DNA from: Alkalimonas sp.
GTDB taxonomy: Bacteria > Pseudomonadota > Gammaproteobacteria > Enterobacterales > Alteromonadaceae
Reading direction: 5' to 3'
DNA length: 16,773 nucleotides
Assembly (NCBI GenBank): GCA_022565655.1
Contig: JAIUMG010000030.1
Span: forward strand, 1 to 16,773
The position numbers and the translations under genes were made by a program. Positions 6,783 through 14,561 of the stretch are shown piece after piece. The notes under the pieces are model-generated. The model did no database searches. It was not told the origin of the DNA and worked only from the letters and a program-made list of their open reading frames with translations. Each line of letters opens with the position of its first letter. Position 1 is the first letter of the stretch.

Positions 6783-8645
6783 TCAGCCGGATGCTTTATG
6801 TTGAATAGAGCGCGACTCTCTGGCAATCACGGCTGCCAGCTCAGCGGGTAATACGGCTTTACTGAACACATGCCCCTGGACTGTTTCACAGCCCATGACA
6901 TGCAGCAAATAAGCCTGCATTTCATTCTCTACCTGATTGGCTACCACGCCCAGCTGCAGGTAACCTGCCATGCGGATCAGGCTGGCAGTCAGGTTACGCT
7001 CCAGTTCGGATTGCTCCAACTTCTGTACCAGCTTGCCATCAATTTTAATCTGGTCGAGTGGGAAATCACGCAGATACTGCAGGGCAGACAAGCCACTGCC
7101 AAAGCGATCCAACACCAATTGAAAGCCCAGCTCCCGTGCCTGGCTTAAAATGCTTTTGCAACGTTCAGGCTGATGCGCGAGAATCGATTGATCCAACTCC
7201 AGTTCAAAATTCTCAGGCGTTAACTCATGCTCTGCAATTTGCTGCTGATAATGCTGTAAAAACTCAGGGTGGTAGAAAGTCTGGCAGGCGATATTTAAAG
7301 CCAGACGGCCCCGCATCATGCCTGTTTTTTGCCAATGACTGACTTGCTGGCAGGCCTGATGTAGTACCTGATGATCCAGCAAGAGAATGCAATCGCTTTC
7401 TTCCGCAACACTGAGGAATTGGCTGGGGTTCAGCAAACCACGTGCTGGATGTTGCCAGCGCACTAGCGCTTCAAAGCCGGTTACCCGGTTGCTGCTGACA
7501 CACAGTTTAGGTTGGTAAGTGACTCGAAACTCAGCCTGCTCAACGGCTTGTTTCAGCTCTTGCTCCATGGCAAAGGATTCCGCTGAGCGAGGGAGTAACG
7601 CCTGGTTAAAAAGCTGAATAGGCTGAGCCGATGAAGCCTGAGAACGCTGTAAAGCATGATCGGCACTACGCAACAGCTGATCATAGCTATGGCCATCGTC
7701 CGGGTAGATGGCAATCCCAATGGTTGGGCTTAGCGGCTGGCCTAGTTCGGGGAACCTGGCTTGCTGTAAAGCCGTGATCAGTTGGTTTGCCAGGCGATAG
7801 CTTTGTAAATCGAGCCGTTTTGAAACCAGGTGACCAGGCAGGACGACCGCAAACTCGGTGGTACTTAACCGGGCCAGTAACATGCCTGCAGGCAGTGCAG
7901 CACGTAAGGTGCTGGCGATGTCCATTAATGGCAAGGGCGACGACTCATCGTGTTTTTTCAGCTCAGGCAGTTGCAGGATCAGGATCGAAAATTGTGGTGA
8001 TTGTTCGCTGACCGCATTGATTTCCCGTTCCAGAAAATCTAAAAACATGGCGCGGTTCGGCAAGCGCGTCATCGGATCTTTAGTATTGACGCGGCGAAGT
8101 TCAAGCTCACTCATTTTTCGGGCACTGATATCAGCAAAGGTAGCAAAAAAGACCGCATCATCTTGGATGCTGCTAGGGCTGATGCAGCTGATGGATAAGT
8201 CCATGGCAAAGACTTGCTGATTGGCTTTACGGCTCCAGATATCACCATGCCAGAAGCCTTTTTGCAACAAAGCTGTCTGGATGCTTTTGGCGATATTTTC
8301 TGGCTCACCCTGACTGTTGAATAGTTTCAGCGGTTGTTTGATGGCTTGCTCGGCCGAATAGCTGGTGATGGATTCAAAGGCTGGGTTGACGTGCTGAATG
8401 ACTAAATTGGCATCCAGTAAACAGACGGCATCTTTATTATTTCGCATCAAAAAAGCGAGTTGTGTGGCTTTAGCCCGGCTTTTAGACAATTGGGTAACCA
8501 GCCAGATCGTACCGCCAAGCAGCAACAACAGAGCAGCCAGCAGAGCATAGTGACTATAAAGCGCAAATGAGCCTGATTGAGCCAAAGCAGGAAAAGACCA
8601 TGCCAGCACACTGCATAAGATGAGTCGGCAACTGATCTGTGGCAT
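6783..8645 (-). CDS. PAS-GGDEF-EAL protein with both catalytic motifs degenerate
   Basis: The 620 residues hold an N-terminal hydrophobic segment (probable signal or helix, 8-23), a transmembrane helix at about 33-52, a PAS domain (about 60-180), a GGDEF domain (about 188-345) and an EAL domain (about 358-610). The GGDEF signature reads STTEF (261-265), and no RxxD inhibitory site is seen, so diguanylate cyclase activity is not expected. In the EAL domain EALVRW (392-397), Asn451, Lys534 and the VQG Gln590 remain. The DDFG motif is DRFG (513-516), the usual AEGVE is ANQVE (569-573), and the ELTE-type motif is ELDQ. Loss of an Asp metal ligand and the loop Glu should abolish phosphodiesterase activity. 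The retained EAL loop suggests a c-di-GMP receptor or partner-binding role, like FimX or LapD; this is inferred. The gene stands alone between terminators, with its own promoter. Confidence 0.9.
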   Translation of the reverse strand: MPQISCRLILCSVLAWSFPALAQSGSFALYSHYALLAALLLLLGGTIWLVTQLSKSRAKATQLAFLMRNNKDAVCLLDANLVIQHVNPAFESITSYSAEQAIKQPLKLFNSQGEPENIAKSIQTALLQKGFWHGDIWSRKANQQVFAMDLSISCISPSSIQDDAVFFATFADISARKMSELELRRVNTKDPMTRLPNRAMFLDFLEREINAVSEQSPQFSILILQLPELKKHDESSPLPLMDIASTLRAALPAGMLLARLSTTEFAVVLPGHLVSKRLDLQSYRLANQLITALQQARFPELGQPLSPTIGIAIYPDDGHSYDQLLRSADHALQRSQASSAQPIQLFNQALLPRSAESFAMEQELKQAVEQAEFRVTYQPKLCVSSNRVTGFEALVRWQHPARGLLNPSQFLSVAEESDCILLLDHQVLHQACQQVSHWQKTGMMRGRLALNIACQTFYHPEFLQHYQQQIAEHELTPENFELELDQSILAHQPERCKSILSQARELGFQLVLDRFGSGLSALQYLRDFPLDQIKIDGKLVQKLEQSELERNLTASLIRMAGYLQLGVVANQVENEMQAYLLHVMGCETVQGHVFSKAVLPAELAAVIARESRSIQHKASG

Positions 8646-8855
8646 GATATCAACGTCCTTGTGATCACAATAATATTAGCATTAACTATAGCGTTTGCAG
8701 TGCTCAGAATGCAAACTTTAATGGCTATTTAGCGAGTTTTTGTCGCAGTTTCTGCTTAAGTGCAAACTAATGTGACAATCATTGTCGGGGCGCTTTACAG
8801 AAATAGCTTTCACGGTCATTGATGTACAATTACATCGCCTTTTTTCAGGAATCTT
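8646..8855. promoter_or_regulatory. Divergent intergenic region with three perfect or near-perfect palindromes
   Basis: This separates the PAS-GGDEF-EAL gene (minus) from trmL (plus). Toward the minus-strand gene there is a possible promoter, TTGCAT (8709-8714) and TATAGT (8685-8690) with an 18-bp spacer, and a ribosome binding site AAGGACG (8654-8660). Toward trmL a -10-like TACAAT lies at 8825-8830 with no good -35, and AGGA precedes the ATG. Palindromes: TTGTGATCACAA (8659-8670), GACAATCATTGTC (8774-8786), and GATGTA/TACATC arms (8821-8836). None matches an operator I can name. Confidence 0.45.
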
Positions 8856-9320
8856 ATGTTTGAAATTGCTTTATTCGAGCCACAAATTGCACCGAACACC
8901 GGTAATATCATTCGGCTCTGTGCCAATATGGGGGCGCAGCTGCACCTGATTGAACCTTTGGGATTCGATTTGGAAGAAAAAAAACTACGGCGTGCCGGGC
9001 TGGATTACCATGATTTAACCCGGGTGCAGCGACATCCGAACTACCCAAGCTTTGCAAAAGCCATGGCAGGGCGACGGATACTGGCGTGTACCACCAAAGG
9101 CAGCCAGAGCTATCACCGGGTGCAGTACCAGATCGGTGATGTGTTGTTGTTTGGCTCAGAGACGTCCGGGTTACCGGACGATGTTCGCGATGCGTTTGCG
9201 GCGGATCGACGTATCCGTATTCCAATGCAATCGGCCAATCGTAGCCTGAACTTATCCAATGCGGTTGCCATTATTGGCTATGAAGCCTGGCGTCAGCACG
9301 ATTTTAGCGGTGGTGGTTAG
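8856..9320 (+). CDS. trmL: tRNA (cytidine(34)-2'-O)-methyltransferase TrmL
   Basis: This is a small SPOUT-class methyltransferase that 2'-O-methylates the wobble nucleotide of leucine tRNAs using SAM. The 154-residue product shows the family start FEIALFEPQIAPNTGNIIRL, the LGF segment, LLFGSETSGLP in the middle, and the C-terminal trefoil-knot motifs IRIPM and SLNLSNAVAI that bind SAM. Length is normal for a stand-alone SPOUT enzyme. An AGGAAT ribosome binding site lies just upstream. The stop overlaps the stop of the convergent pldB by 4 bp (TTAG, 9317-9320). Confidence 0.97.
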   Translation: MFEIALFEPQIAPNTGNIIRLCANMGAQLHLIEPLGFDLEEKKLRRAGLDYHDLTRVQRHPNYPSFAKAMAGRRILACTTKGSQSYHRVQYQIGDVLLFGSETSGLPDDVRDAFAADRRIRIPMQSANRSLNLSNAVAIIGYEAWRQHDFSGGG

Positions 9321-10327
9321 CGCGCTAACGCATTGATAAAGTCGTTCATCGCTTGGTAGCACTGGGCGCGACTATCATCTTGCTCCATCAACAGCTCGTG
9401 GCGGGCTCCATCGATGCGGATCAAGTGACGTGACGCTGGCCGCTGTTTGACAAAACGCCGCTGATAACGATTGCAGACGATTTTATCTGCTTTAGCTTGC
9501 AAGACCAATAGGGGCAATGTGATGGCTGCGCCTTCTTGCTGCAAACGTTGAATGACCTGCCAGGCCGCAATCAGCCAGCTTAAGGTGACGCCGCCGAGTT
9601 GTAGCTCTGGCTGAGCTTGATACAGGCTTTGAAACCATTGATAGCGCTGCTGACAGCGAGTCAGGCGGTTGTGATGAAATGCGTCCGCTTGGTAAGGGCC
9701 CTGACCTGGCAAATAACTGCTTTGTTGATGCAGCCGTTGATCCAGCCAGTTCAGAGCCGCTACACCAGGGATCAACAGCGGCATGGGAATGCCTGCGGTG
9801 TAGATACCAAGCATCGGGGAGCTGAGGATCGCACCGGCAAACGGCTGCTTTGGGTAGTTCAGCAGATAATTGCAGAAAATAGCGCTGCCCATGGAGTGAC
9901 ACAGAGCGATAAGCCGTTGATGCTGCTGTGGTTGTACAATCCGCTCAATAAACTGATGCCAATCAGCGCTGTAATGATCGAAGTGCTGGATGTGGCCTTT
10001 TTGTGGATCGTCCAGCTCACGGTCAGAGTGGCCCTGACCACAATGATCAAGAATAAAGACACTGCAGCCGGCACCGACAATATCGTACATCACCTCGCTG
10101 TATTTCACGGCCATTTCAATGCGGCCGCTGCTAATCACAATAGCTGTTGTGGCTTCGGGTACCCGGTGATAGTAATAGTGCAAAGTCTGGCCACGAGCAT
10201 TTTGCAACGTACCATGGTGCAGCTGCTGCCAAAAATCATGCAAGTGAACCGGCCAGCCTGCTTTAAAGTCATCGGCTGTACAGCGGGGTCGCAGGTGAAT
10301 TGTTGCTGGCGCTTGGATTACACTCAT
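9317..10327 (-). CDS. pldB: Alpha/beta hydrolase, lysophospholipase L2-like (PldB)
   Basis: The 336-residue alpha/beta hydrolase resembles PldB/serine aminopeptidase-type (Hydrolase_4) enzymes. Visible features are the LDHCGQGHSDR loop (93-103), the nucleophile elbow CHSMG with Ser145, a likely acid Asp281 in QAKADKIV, and His310 in GARHELL. The first residue of the elbow is Cys rather than the usual Gly; E. coli PldB also departs from Gly here. There is no signal peptide, so action at the inner face of the membrane on lysophospholipids is likely. The ATG overlaps the cpxA stop as ATGA, so it is translationally coupled to cpxA. That makes it the third gene of a cpxR-cpxA-pldB operon and suggests induction by envelope stress. 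Confidence 0.87.
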   Translation of the reverse strand: MSVIQAPATIHLRPRCTADDFKAGWPVHLHDFWQQLHHGTLQNARGQTLHYYYHRVPEATTAIVISSGRIEMAVKYSEVMYDIVGAGCSVFILDHCGQGHSDRELDDPQKGHIQHFDHYSADWHQFIERIVQPQQHQRLIALCHSMGSAIFCNYLLNYPKQPFAGAILSSPMLGIYTAGIPMPLLIPGVAALNWLDQRLHQQSSYLPGQGPYQADAFHHNRLTRCQQRYQWFQSLYQAQPELQLGGVTLSWLIAAWQVIQRLQQEGAAITLPLLVLQAKADKIVCNRYQRRFVKQRPASRHLIRIDGARHELLMEQDDSRAQCYQAMNDFINALAR

Positions 10328-11709
10328 TCTTTTTGTCCTGTCGATGTTTGGTTCGAGGCACTGACCGGCAGCCAGATGTTAATGCACAACCCCTGTGGAA
10401 CATTGGCTGCTGCGGTGATGGTGCCTTGATGTTGCCGAATGGACTCAGCGGCAATGGCTAACCCCAGGCCAGTGCCACCAGTGTGACTGGTGCGACTGTC
10501 GCATACTCGGTAAAAGGGATCAAAAATAGCATGCAGCTGTGTTTCGGGGACACCAGGGCCCTGATCGCAAAAACGGATATGAACCCCTGATGGTTCGGAG
10601 GCAATCTGGCACTCGATCCGGCTTTGTGGCGGGCTGTATTTCATGGCATTACGCAACACATTTTCCAGCGCCCGACTGAGCAAACGTTTATCCGCTACCA
10701 GCGAGTGGCTTGCTTCTGTCTGGCAATGCAATACTTGCTGTTTTGCATCCGCTTCAACCTGGTTGGTGGCAAACAATTGTTGTATAAGCTCTGTCAGATC
10801 AAAAGCCTCTGGCTCAAACGGGTAATGGCCATTATGCAGGCGGCTATAGGTCAGCAGCTCTTCCAGTAACTGATCGACATGCTCCAGCTCTTGCTGCAAT
10901 CGTGGCAGTTGAGTGCCCTGGCCCTGACGCGCCTCCAGTGCCAACGCCAACTGAGCCCGTGTTAACGGTGAGCGCAGTTCATGCGAAACATCCCGCAACA
11001 GGCGTTGTTGCCCTTGCAGCAAGGAATGAATGCGATCAGCCATGGCATTAAAGCCACGCCCGAGTGCCCCCAGTTCATCCCGACGGTTGGCTAAGCGTTG
11101 CAGCCGATGATCGAGCTGACCGGATGAAAAGGTCGCATAACTGTGCAGCAATTCACGCAGTGGCCGGGTAATGGAGACGGCCAGAATCAAGCTGGCAATG
11201 GCAGAAAAGATAAACAAACTGATCAACAACAGCTGCTGAGGCATGGCACTTAAATGCCACCAGGGTTGCTCTGGTCGCTGGCGTTGTTGATACAGGGCCA
11301 GTGACTGCCCATCCAGCTGCACTGGGAAAGGGCCGGCCAGATACAGGTTCGAGTGGCGCAATAAGCGAGCCTGCTCCAATTGAGAGAGCTCAGTCAGCCA
11401 GTTATGATCGAACTGTGCTGGCAAGCCGGCTGGGTTTAACACGCGCTGCTCTTGAGGATCGACCAGCAACCAGCGGCCCTGACGACGGCTAGCCAGTCGT
11501 TCTAGTAATTGCTCGACTGAGCCTGCTTCAGCATAGCGATTGGCAATCCCCTGCAGTTGCTGTTGCACCGGGGGGGGTAAGCGCCGTATTTCAGTTTTTT
11601 CCGGTACTCCTTTTGAGATGAGCAGGGTGCCCGCCACGGTGGCCAGGATCACCAGCCAGAACCAGAGAAATATCCGGCTGGCCAAATAATGGGAAGGATG
11701 TAATGTCAT
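10324..11709 (-). CDS. cpxA: CpxA-like envelope-stress sensor histidine kinase
   Basis: The 461-residue protein has a transmembrane helix at about 12-32, a periplasmic sensor region (about 33-158), a second helix (about 159-180), a HAMP linker (180-232), a HisKA domain with phosphoacceptor His243 in DVSHELRSPL, and a HATPase domain with the N-box ENVLRNAMKYSP, DQGPGVP and GGTGLGLAIA. This is the CpxA architecture and close to its usual length (about 457). It sits 5 bp after cpxR, and a cpxP gene diverges beyond cpxR, which supports the name. It should phosphorylate CpxR at the inner membrane in response to misfolded envelope proteins. It overlaps pldB by 4 bp. Confidence 0.93.
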   Translation of the reverse strand: MTLHPSHYLASRIFLWFWLVILATVAGTLLISKGVPEKTEIRRLPPPVQQQLQGIANRYAEAGSVEQLLERLASRRQGRWLLVDPQEQRVLNPAGLPAQFDHNWLTELSQLEQARLLRHSNLYLAGPFPVQLDGQSLALYQQRQRPEQPWWHLSAMPQQLLLISLFIFSAIASLILAVSITRPLRELLHSYATFSSGQLDHRLQRLANRRDELGALGRGFNAMADRIHSLLQGQQRLLRDVSHELRSPLTRAQLALALEARQGQGTQLPRLQQELEHVDQLLEELLTYSRLHNGHYPFEPEAFDLTELIQQLFATNQVEADAKQQVLHCQTEASHSLVADKRLLSRALENVLRNAMKYSPPQSRIECQIASEPSGVHIRFCDQGPGVPETQLHAIFDPFYRVCDSRTSHTGGTGLGLAIAAESIRQHQGTITAAANVPQGLCINIWLPVSASNQTSTGQKE

Positions 11710-11714
11710 GGCGG

Positions 11715-12410
11715 TTATCCTGCCGTCGGTAAAAAGCGGTAACCACTACCGCGTAAGGTCTGGATATAGGACTCCGGGCTAGAGCTGTTGATTTTCCGAC
11801 GTATATTGCTTAAGTGCATATCCAGGCTGCGATCATGCAGTTGCAAAGGACGACCCAGCACCGTTTGGCTCAGTACTTCTTTGCTGACCACCTGGCCTGC
11901 ATGGCGCATCAGGTATTCCAGCAGCTGGAATTCTGTCGCGGTTAGTTGAACCTCTTGCTCCTGACAATGCACCTGACGACTTTGTGGGTCTAGCCGCAGA
12001 TCATGCAGCTCCAATGGCTGGCTGCCTTCATGCTGTGCCTGGTTGACCAGCTCGATACGACGCAGAATTGCTTTGATCCTTGCCACCAGCTCACGTGGGT
12101 TAAACGGCTTTGCCAGGTAGTCATCGGCTCCCAGCTCGAGACCGAGGATCCGATCAATATCATCGCCACGAGCCGTCAGCATCAGCACCGGGCAGTGGCT
12201 GGTTTTTCGCAAGGTTTTTAATAAGGTCAGCCCGTCCATGCCGGGTAACATCACATCCAGTAACAACAAGTCGACATTCGACTGCTGGGCAGCAATCAGA
12301 CCGGCCTGACCATCGTGAATGGCGTCAAATTGAAAGCCATCCAGCAGCAAGTAGTCGCGGACCAATTCAGTCAGGGTGACATCATCATCAATCATCAGGA
12401 TCCGGTTCAT
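11715..12410 (-). CDS. cpxR: CpxR-like OmpR-family response regulator
   Basis: The 231-residue regulator has a receiver domain (1-118) with acidic residues DDD at 8-10, phosphoacceptor Asp52 in LLDVMLPGMDG and Lys101 in AKPFNP. A C-terminal winged-helix domain (about 133-228) carries LTATEFQLLEYLM and the recognition segment RSLDMHLSNIRRKI, ending in the RGSGYRFL wing. It is the first gene of the cpxR-cpxA-pldB operon. A GTAAA-type CpxR box lies in the divergent region upstream, so it should activate both its own operon and cpxP. The 5' leader contains a 6-bp hairpin at 12433-12447. Confidence 0.95.
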   Translation of the reverse strand: MNRILMIDDDVTLTELVRDYLLLDGFQFDAIHDGQAGLIAAQQSNVDLLLLDVMLPGMDGLTLLKTLRKTSHCPVLMLTARGDDIDRILGLELGADDYLAKPFNPRELVARIKAILRRIELVNQAQHEGSQPLELHDLRLDPQSRQVHCQEQEVQLTATEFQLLEYLMRHAGQVVSKEVLSQTVLGRPLQLHDRSLDMHLSNIRRKINSSSPESYIQTLRGSGYRFLPTAG

Positions 12411-12432
12411 TGCTTTTTTGTTCCTTGTTGCT

Positions 12433-12447
12433 CTGTCCTCGGGACAG
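12433..12447. repeat. Small hairpin in the cpxR 5' leader
   Basis: The arms CTGTCC (12433-12438) and GGACAG (12442-12447) form a perfect 6-bp stem with a 3-base loop. It lies between the predicted cpxR promoter and the start codon at 12410. No T-run follows. It could influence mRNA stability or be chance. Confidence 0.5.
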
Positions 12448-12506
12448 TTTCGTACTCAGGGCTGTTAAGAGGTAGTGTACCTGCATCAGCGAGAGGGGAA
12501 CACATC

Positions 12507-12522
12507 TTTACCTAACCTTTAC
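12507..12522. promoter_or_regulatory. CpxR binding box between cpxR and cpxP
   Basis: Two TTTAC repeats (12507-12511 and 12518-12522) are spaced 6 bp apart. On the minus strand this reads GTAAA-N6-GTAAA, matching the CpxR box GTAAA-N(4-8)-GTAAA. The centre is near 12514.5. A candidate cpxR -10, TACACT on the minus strand (12474-12479), has a very poor -35, and a candidate cpxP promoter is TTGCAC (12530-12535) with a weak -10 near 12553-12559. The box would sit about 47-50 bp upstream of both starts, a position suited to activation in both directions. Confidence 0.8.
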
Positions 12523-12589
12523 ACGGCCTTTGCACTGCTTTGCATTCAGGGTGCTAACCTTGGAATGGTTCATTACAGGAGATTTGATT

Positions 12590-13108
12590 ATGAAATTAGT
12601 CCAGTTGGTATCCAGTGTGGTGGTGTGTTCATCTTGGTTGCTGATGACACCAGCGATGGCCGTTGAAACCATGGCTTATGAAGAATCCGTCAAGGCAACT
12701 GATAGCCGTAACCTGACGAAAAAGTCATATCGGCACGCACGGGGCGGATACCCAAGGCTGCACGGCCTTGAGTTGACAGAGCAGCAACAACAAGAGTTGA
12801 AAGCATTGCACCAGACGTTTCGGCAGCAGTTAACAGCTCAAGGCTCACGTCAGGAGCGTGGCAAACAGCAGCAGGCCCTTCAGGCTTTGCTGCAAGCCGA
12901 TTACTTTGATGAAACGCAGGCACGAATTCTGCTGGAGCAACAGCAGCAATCGAGGTTAGAGCGTCAGCTGGCTGTGTTGCAATGGCGCCATGCGGTGCAG
13001 CAGATTTTAACTGAAGAGCAGCTGCAACAGTGGCAGCAGAAGCAACCACGGCAACGAAGTGCTAAACGGGCATCGCGTTGGCAACGTCAGGGCAGCTCGG
13101 CGTTATAA
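12590..13108 (+). CDS. cpxP: CpxP/Spy-family periplasmic stress protein
   Basis: The 172-residue product begins with a signal peptide, with likely cleavage after TPAMA near residue 24. The mature helical domain is very rich in Gln and Arg and carries two LTxxQ-type motifs, LTEQQ and LTEEQ, the signature of CpxP/Spy proteins. CpxP is a periplasmic adaptor that restrains CpxA and helps handle misfolded proteins. The start is ATG 12590, preceded by CAGGAGA (12576-12582). The frame extends upstream to 12530, but those 20 extra residues would overlap the promoter and spoil the signal peptide. It diverges from cpxRA across a CpxR box, which supports the identification. The tail is strongly basic. 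Confidence 0.9.
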   Translation: MKLVQLVSSVVVCSSWLLMTPAMAVETMAYEESVKATDSRNLTKKSYRHARGGYPRLHGLELTEQQQQELKALHQTFRQQLTAQGSRQERGKQQQALQALLQADYFDETQARILLEQQQQSRLERQLAVLQWRHAVQQILTEEQLQQWQQKQPRQRSAKRASRWQRQGSSAL

Positions 13109-13128
13109 TGGCCTGTTAGCCCACTAAT

Positions 13129-13155
13129 TTTGCCGGGTGTTAACCACCCGGCAAA
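13129..13155. terminator. Strong hairpin between convergent cpxP and ntrC
   Basis: The arms TTTGCCGGGTG (13129-13139) and CACCCGGCAAA (13145-13155) are a perfect 11-bp inverted repeat with a 5-base loop. The ntrC stop codon (13140-13142, minus strand) sits in the loop and one arm encodes the last residues of NtrC. There is no long T-run on either side, so it is an imperfect intrinsic terminator. It may serve both converging transcripts, or protect 3' ends. Confidence 0.6.
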
Positions 13156-14561
13156 TCCAGCTCCTTCAGCTTGCGGGTTAGCGTATTGCGCCCCCAACCC
13201 AGGCAACGCGCAGCTTCTTGCTTGTGACCATGGGTAAATTGCAGCGCTTGCTGCAACGCCATCGTTTCCACCATGGTGGTGGCGTCGGTTAGGATATTTT
13301 GTTTGCCTTGCAATAATTGCTGCTGCAACCACTGTTTAAAGCCTTCCTGCCAGCTTGAGTCTGTCGGGCTGCTTGGCGAGCCGTCTGAGGTTTCTGCGGC
13401 ACTTTCCATCAACTCAGGTGGTAAATCAGACATTAAAATGTGCTTGCCACTGGCCATCACAGTGAGCCAGCGACAGGTATTTTCCAACTGGCGAACATTG
13501 CCAGGCCAAGGCAGTTGCTGCAGAAAACGCTCGCATTCTGCGTTTAGCTGCTTGGCTTCTACATTCAATTCTTTTGCTGCTTGCTGCAGAAAGTGTCTGG
13601 CCAGTGCTGGAATGTCTTCCCGCCGTTCTTTTAAGCGGGGTAAATGCACCCGAATGACATTCAGGCGGTGGTATAAATCTTCCCGGAACAGGTGCTGGGC
13701 CACCAATTGCTCCAGATGTTGGTGAGTGGCTGCGATAATGCGTACATCGACACTGATGGCCTGATGGCCACCGACCCGGTAAAACTGGCCATCGGCCAGA
13801 ACACGTAACAGCCTGGTTTGCACATCCAGCGGCATGTCACCAATTTCATCCAGAAACAGGGTGCCGCCATCGGCTTGTTCAAAGCGACCCTTGCGCACTG
13901 AGCCAGCCCCGGTGAAAGCCCCTTTTTCATGACCAAACAATTCCGATTCAATCAAATCCTTTGGTATGGCGGCCATATTCAAGGCGATAAAGGGTTGTTC
14001 GCTGCGCGGGCTGTGCTTGTGCAAAGCATGGGCCACCAGTTCTTTCCCCGTACCGGACTGGCCATTGATCAGTACGCTGATGCTGGAGCGGGATAAGCGG
14101 CCAATGGCGCGAAATACTTCCTGCATCGCCGGTGCTTCACCGATAATTTCCGGTAACAGTTGTGGCTTGGTGGCCTTACTTTTTTGCGAGCGGGCTTTGC
14201 TGTGTTCCAGAGCGCGGCTGATTAAAGCCACGGCTTCGTCCATATCAAAGGGTTTAGGCAAATATTCAAAGGCGCCACTTTTAAAAGCATTGACGGCACT
14301 GTCCAGATCGGAGTGTGCCGTCATAATGATCACCGGCAACTCCGGGGTCAGTTGCTGCAAACGCTCAAGCAATACCATGCCGTCTGTGCCAGGCATTCGG
14401 ATGTCGGATAACACCACCGCTGGCTGCTGGAACTCCAAGCGTTGAAGCATCAAATCGGCTGAAGCAAAACTTTCGCAGGGAATGTTCGCACGTTCCAGAG
14501 CTTTCTCCAGCACCCAGCGAATGGAGTTGTCATCATCAATGATCCATACATCTTGATTCAT
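13140..14561 (-). CDS. ntrC: Nitrogen regulation response regulator NtrC (GlnG)
   Basis: The 473-residue sigma-54 activator has a receiver domain with DDD at 9-11 and phosphoacceptor Asp53 in SDIRMPGTDG; an AAA+ domain with Walker A GQSGTGKE, the sigma-54-contacting GAFTGA loop and Walker B GTLFLDEIGDMP; and a C-terminal Fis-type helix-turn-helix (KQEAARCLGWGRNTLTRKLKEL). Phosphorylated by NtrB when nitrogen is limiting, it activates glnA and other nitrogen genes through RpoN. Its ATG overlaps the ntrB stop by 4 bp (ATGA), so the two are translationally coupled. The length is normal for NtrC. Confidence 0.97.
   Translation of the reverse strand: MNQDVWIIDDDNSIRWVLEKALERANIPCESFASADLMLQRLEFQQPAVVLSDIRMPGTDGMVLLERLQQLTPELPVIIMTAHSDLDSAVNAFKSGAFEYLPKPFDMDEAVALISRALEHSKARSQKSKATKPQLLPEIIGEAPAMQEVFRAIGRLSRSSISVLINGQSGTGKELVAHALHKHSPRSEQPFIALNMAAIPKDLIESELFGHEKGAFTGAGSVRKGRFEQADGGTLFLDEIGDMPLDVQTRLLRVLADGQFYRVGGHQAISVDVRIIAATHQHLEQLVAQHLFREDLYHRLNVIRVHLPRLKERREDIPALARHFLQQAAKELNVEAKQLNAECERFLQQLPWPGNVRQLENTCRWLTVMASGKHILMSDLPPELMESAAETSDGSPSSPTDSSWQEGFKQWLQQQLLQGKQNILTDATTMVETMALQQALQFTHGHKQEAARCLGWGRNTLTRKLKELDLPGG

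Noticed and set aside
8659..8670. CRP (cAMP receptor protein) site
   Set aside because: The half-sites TGTGA and TCACA overlap with no 6-bp spacer, so it does not fit the CRP consensus.
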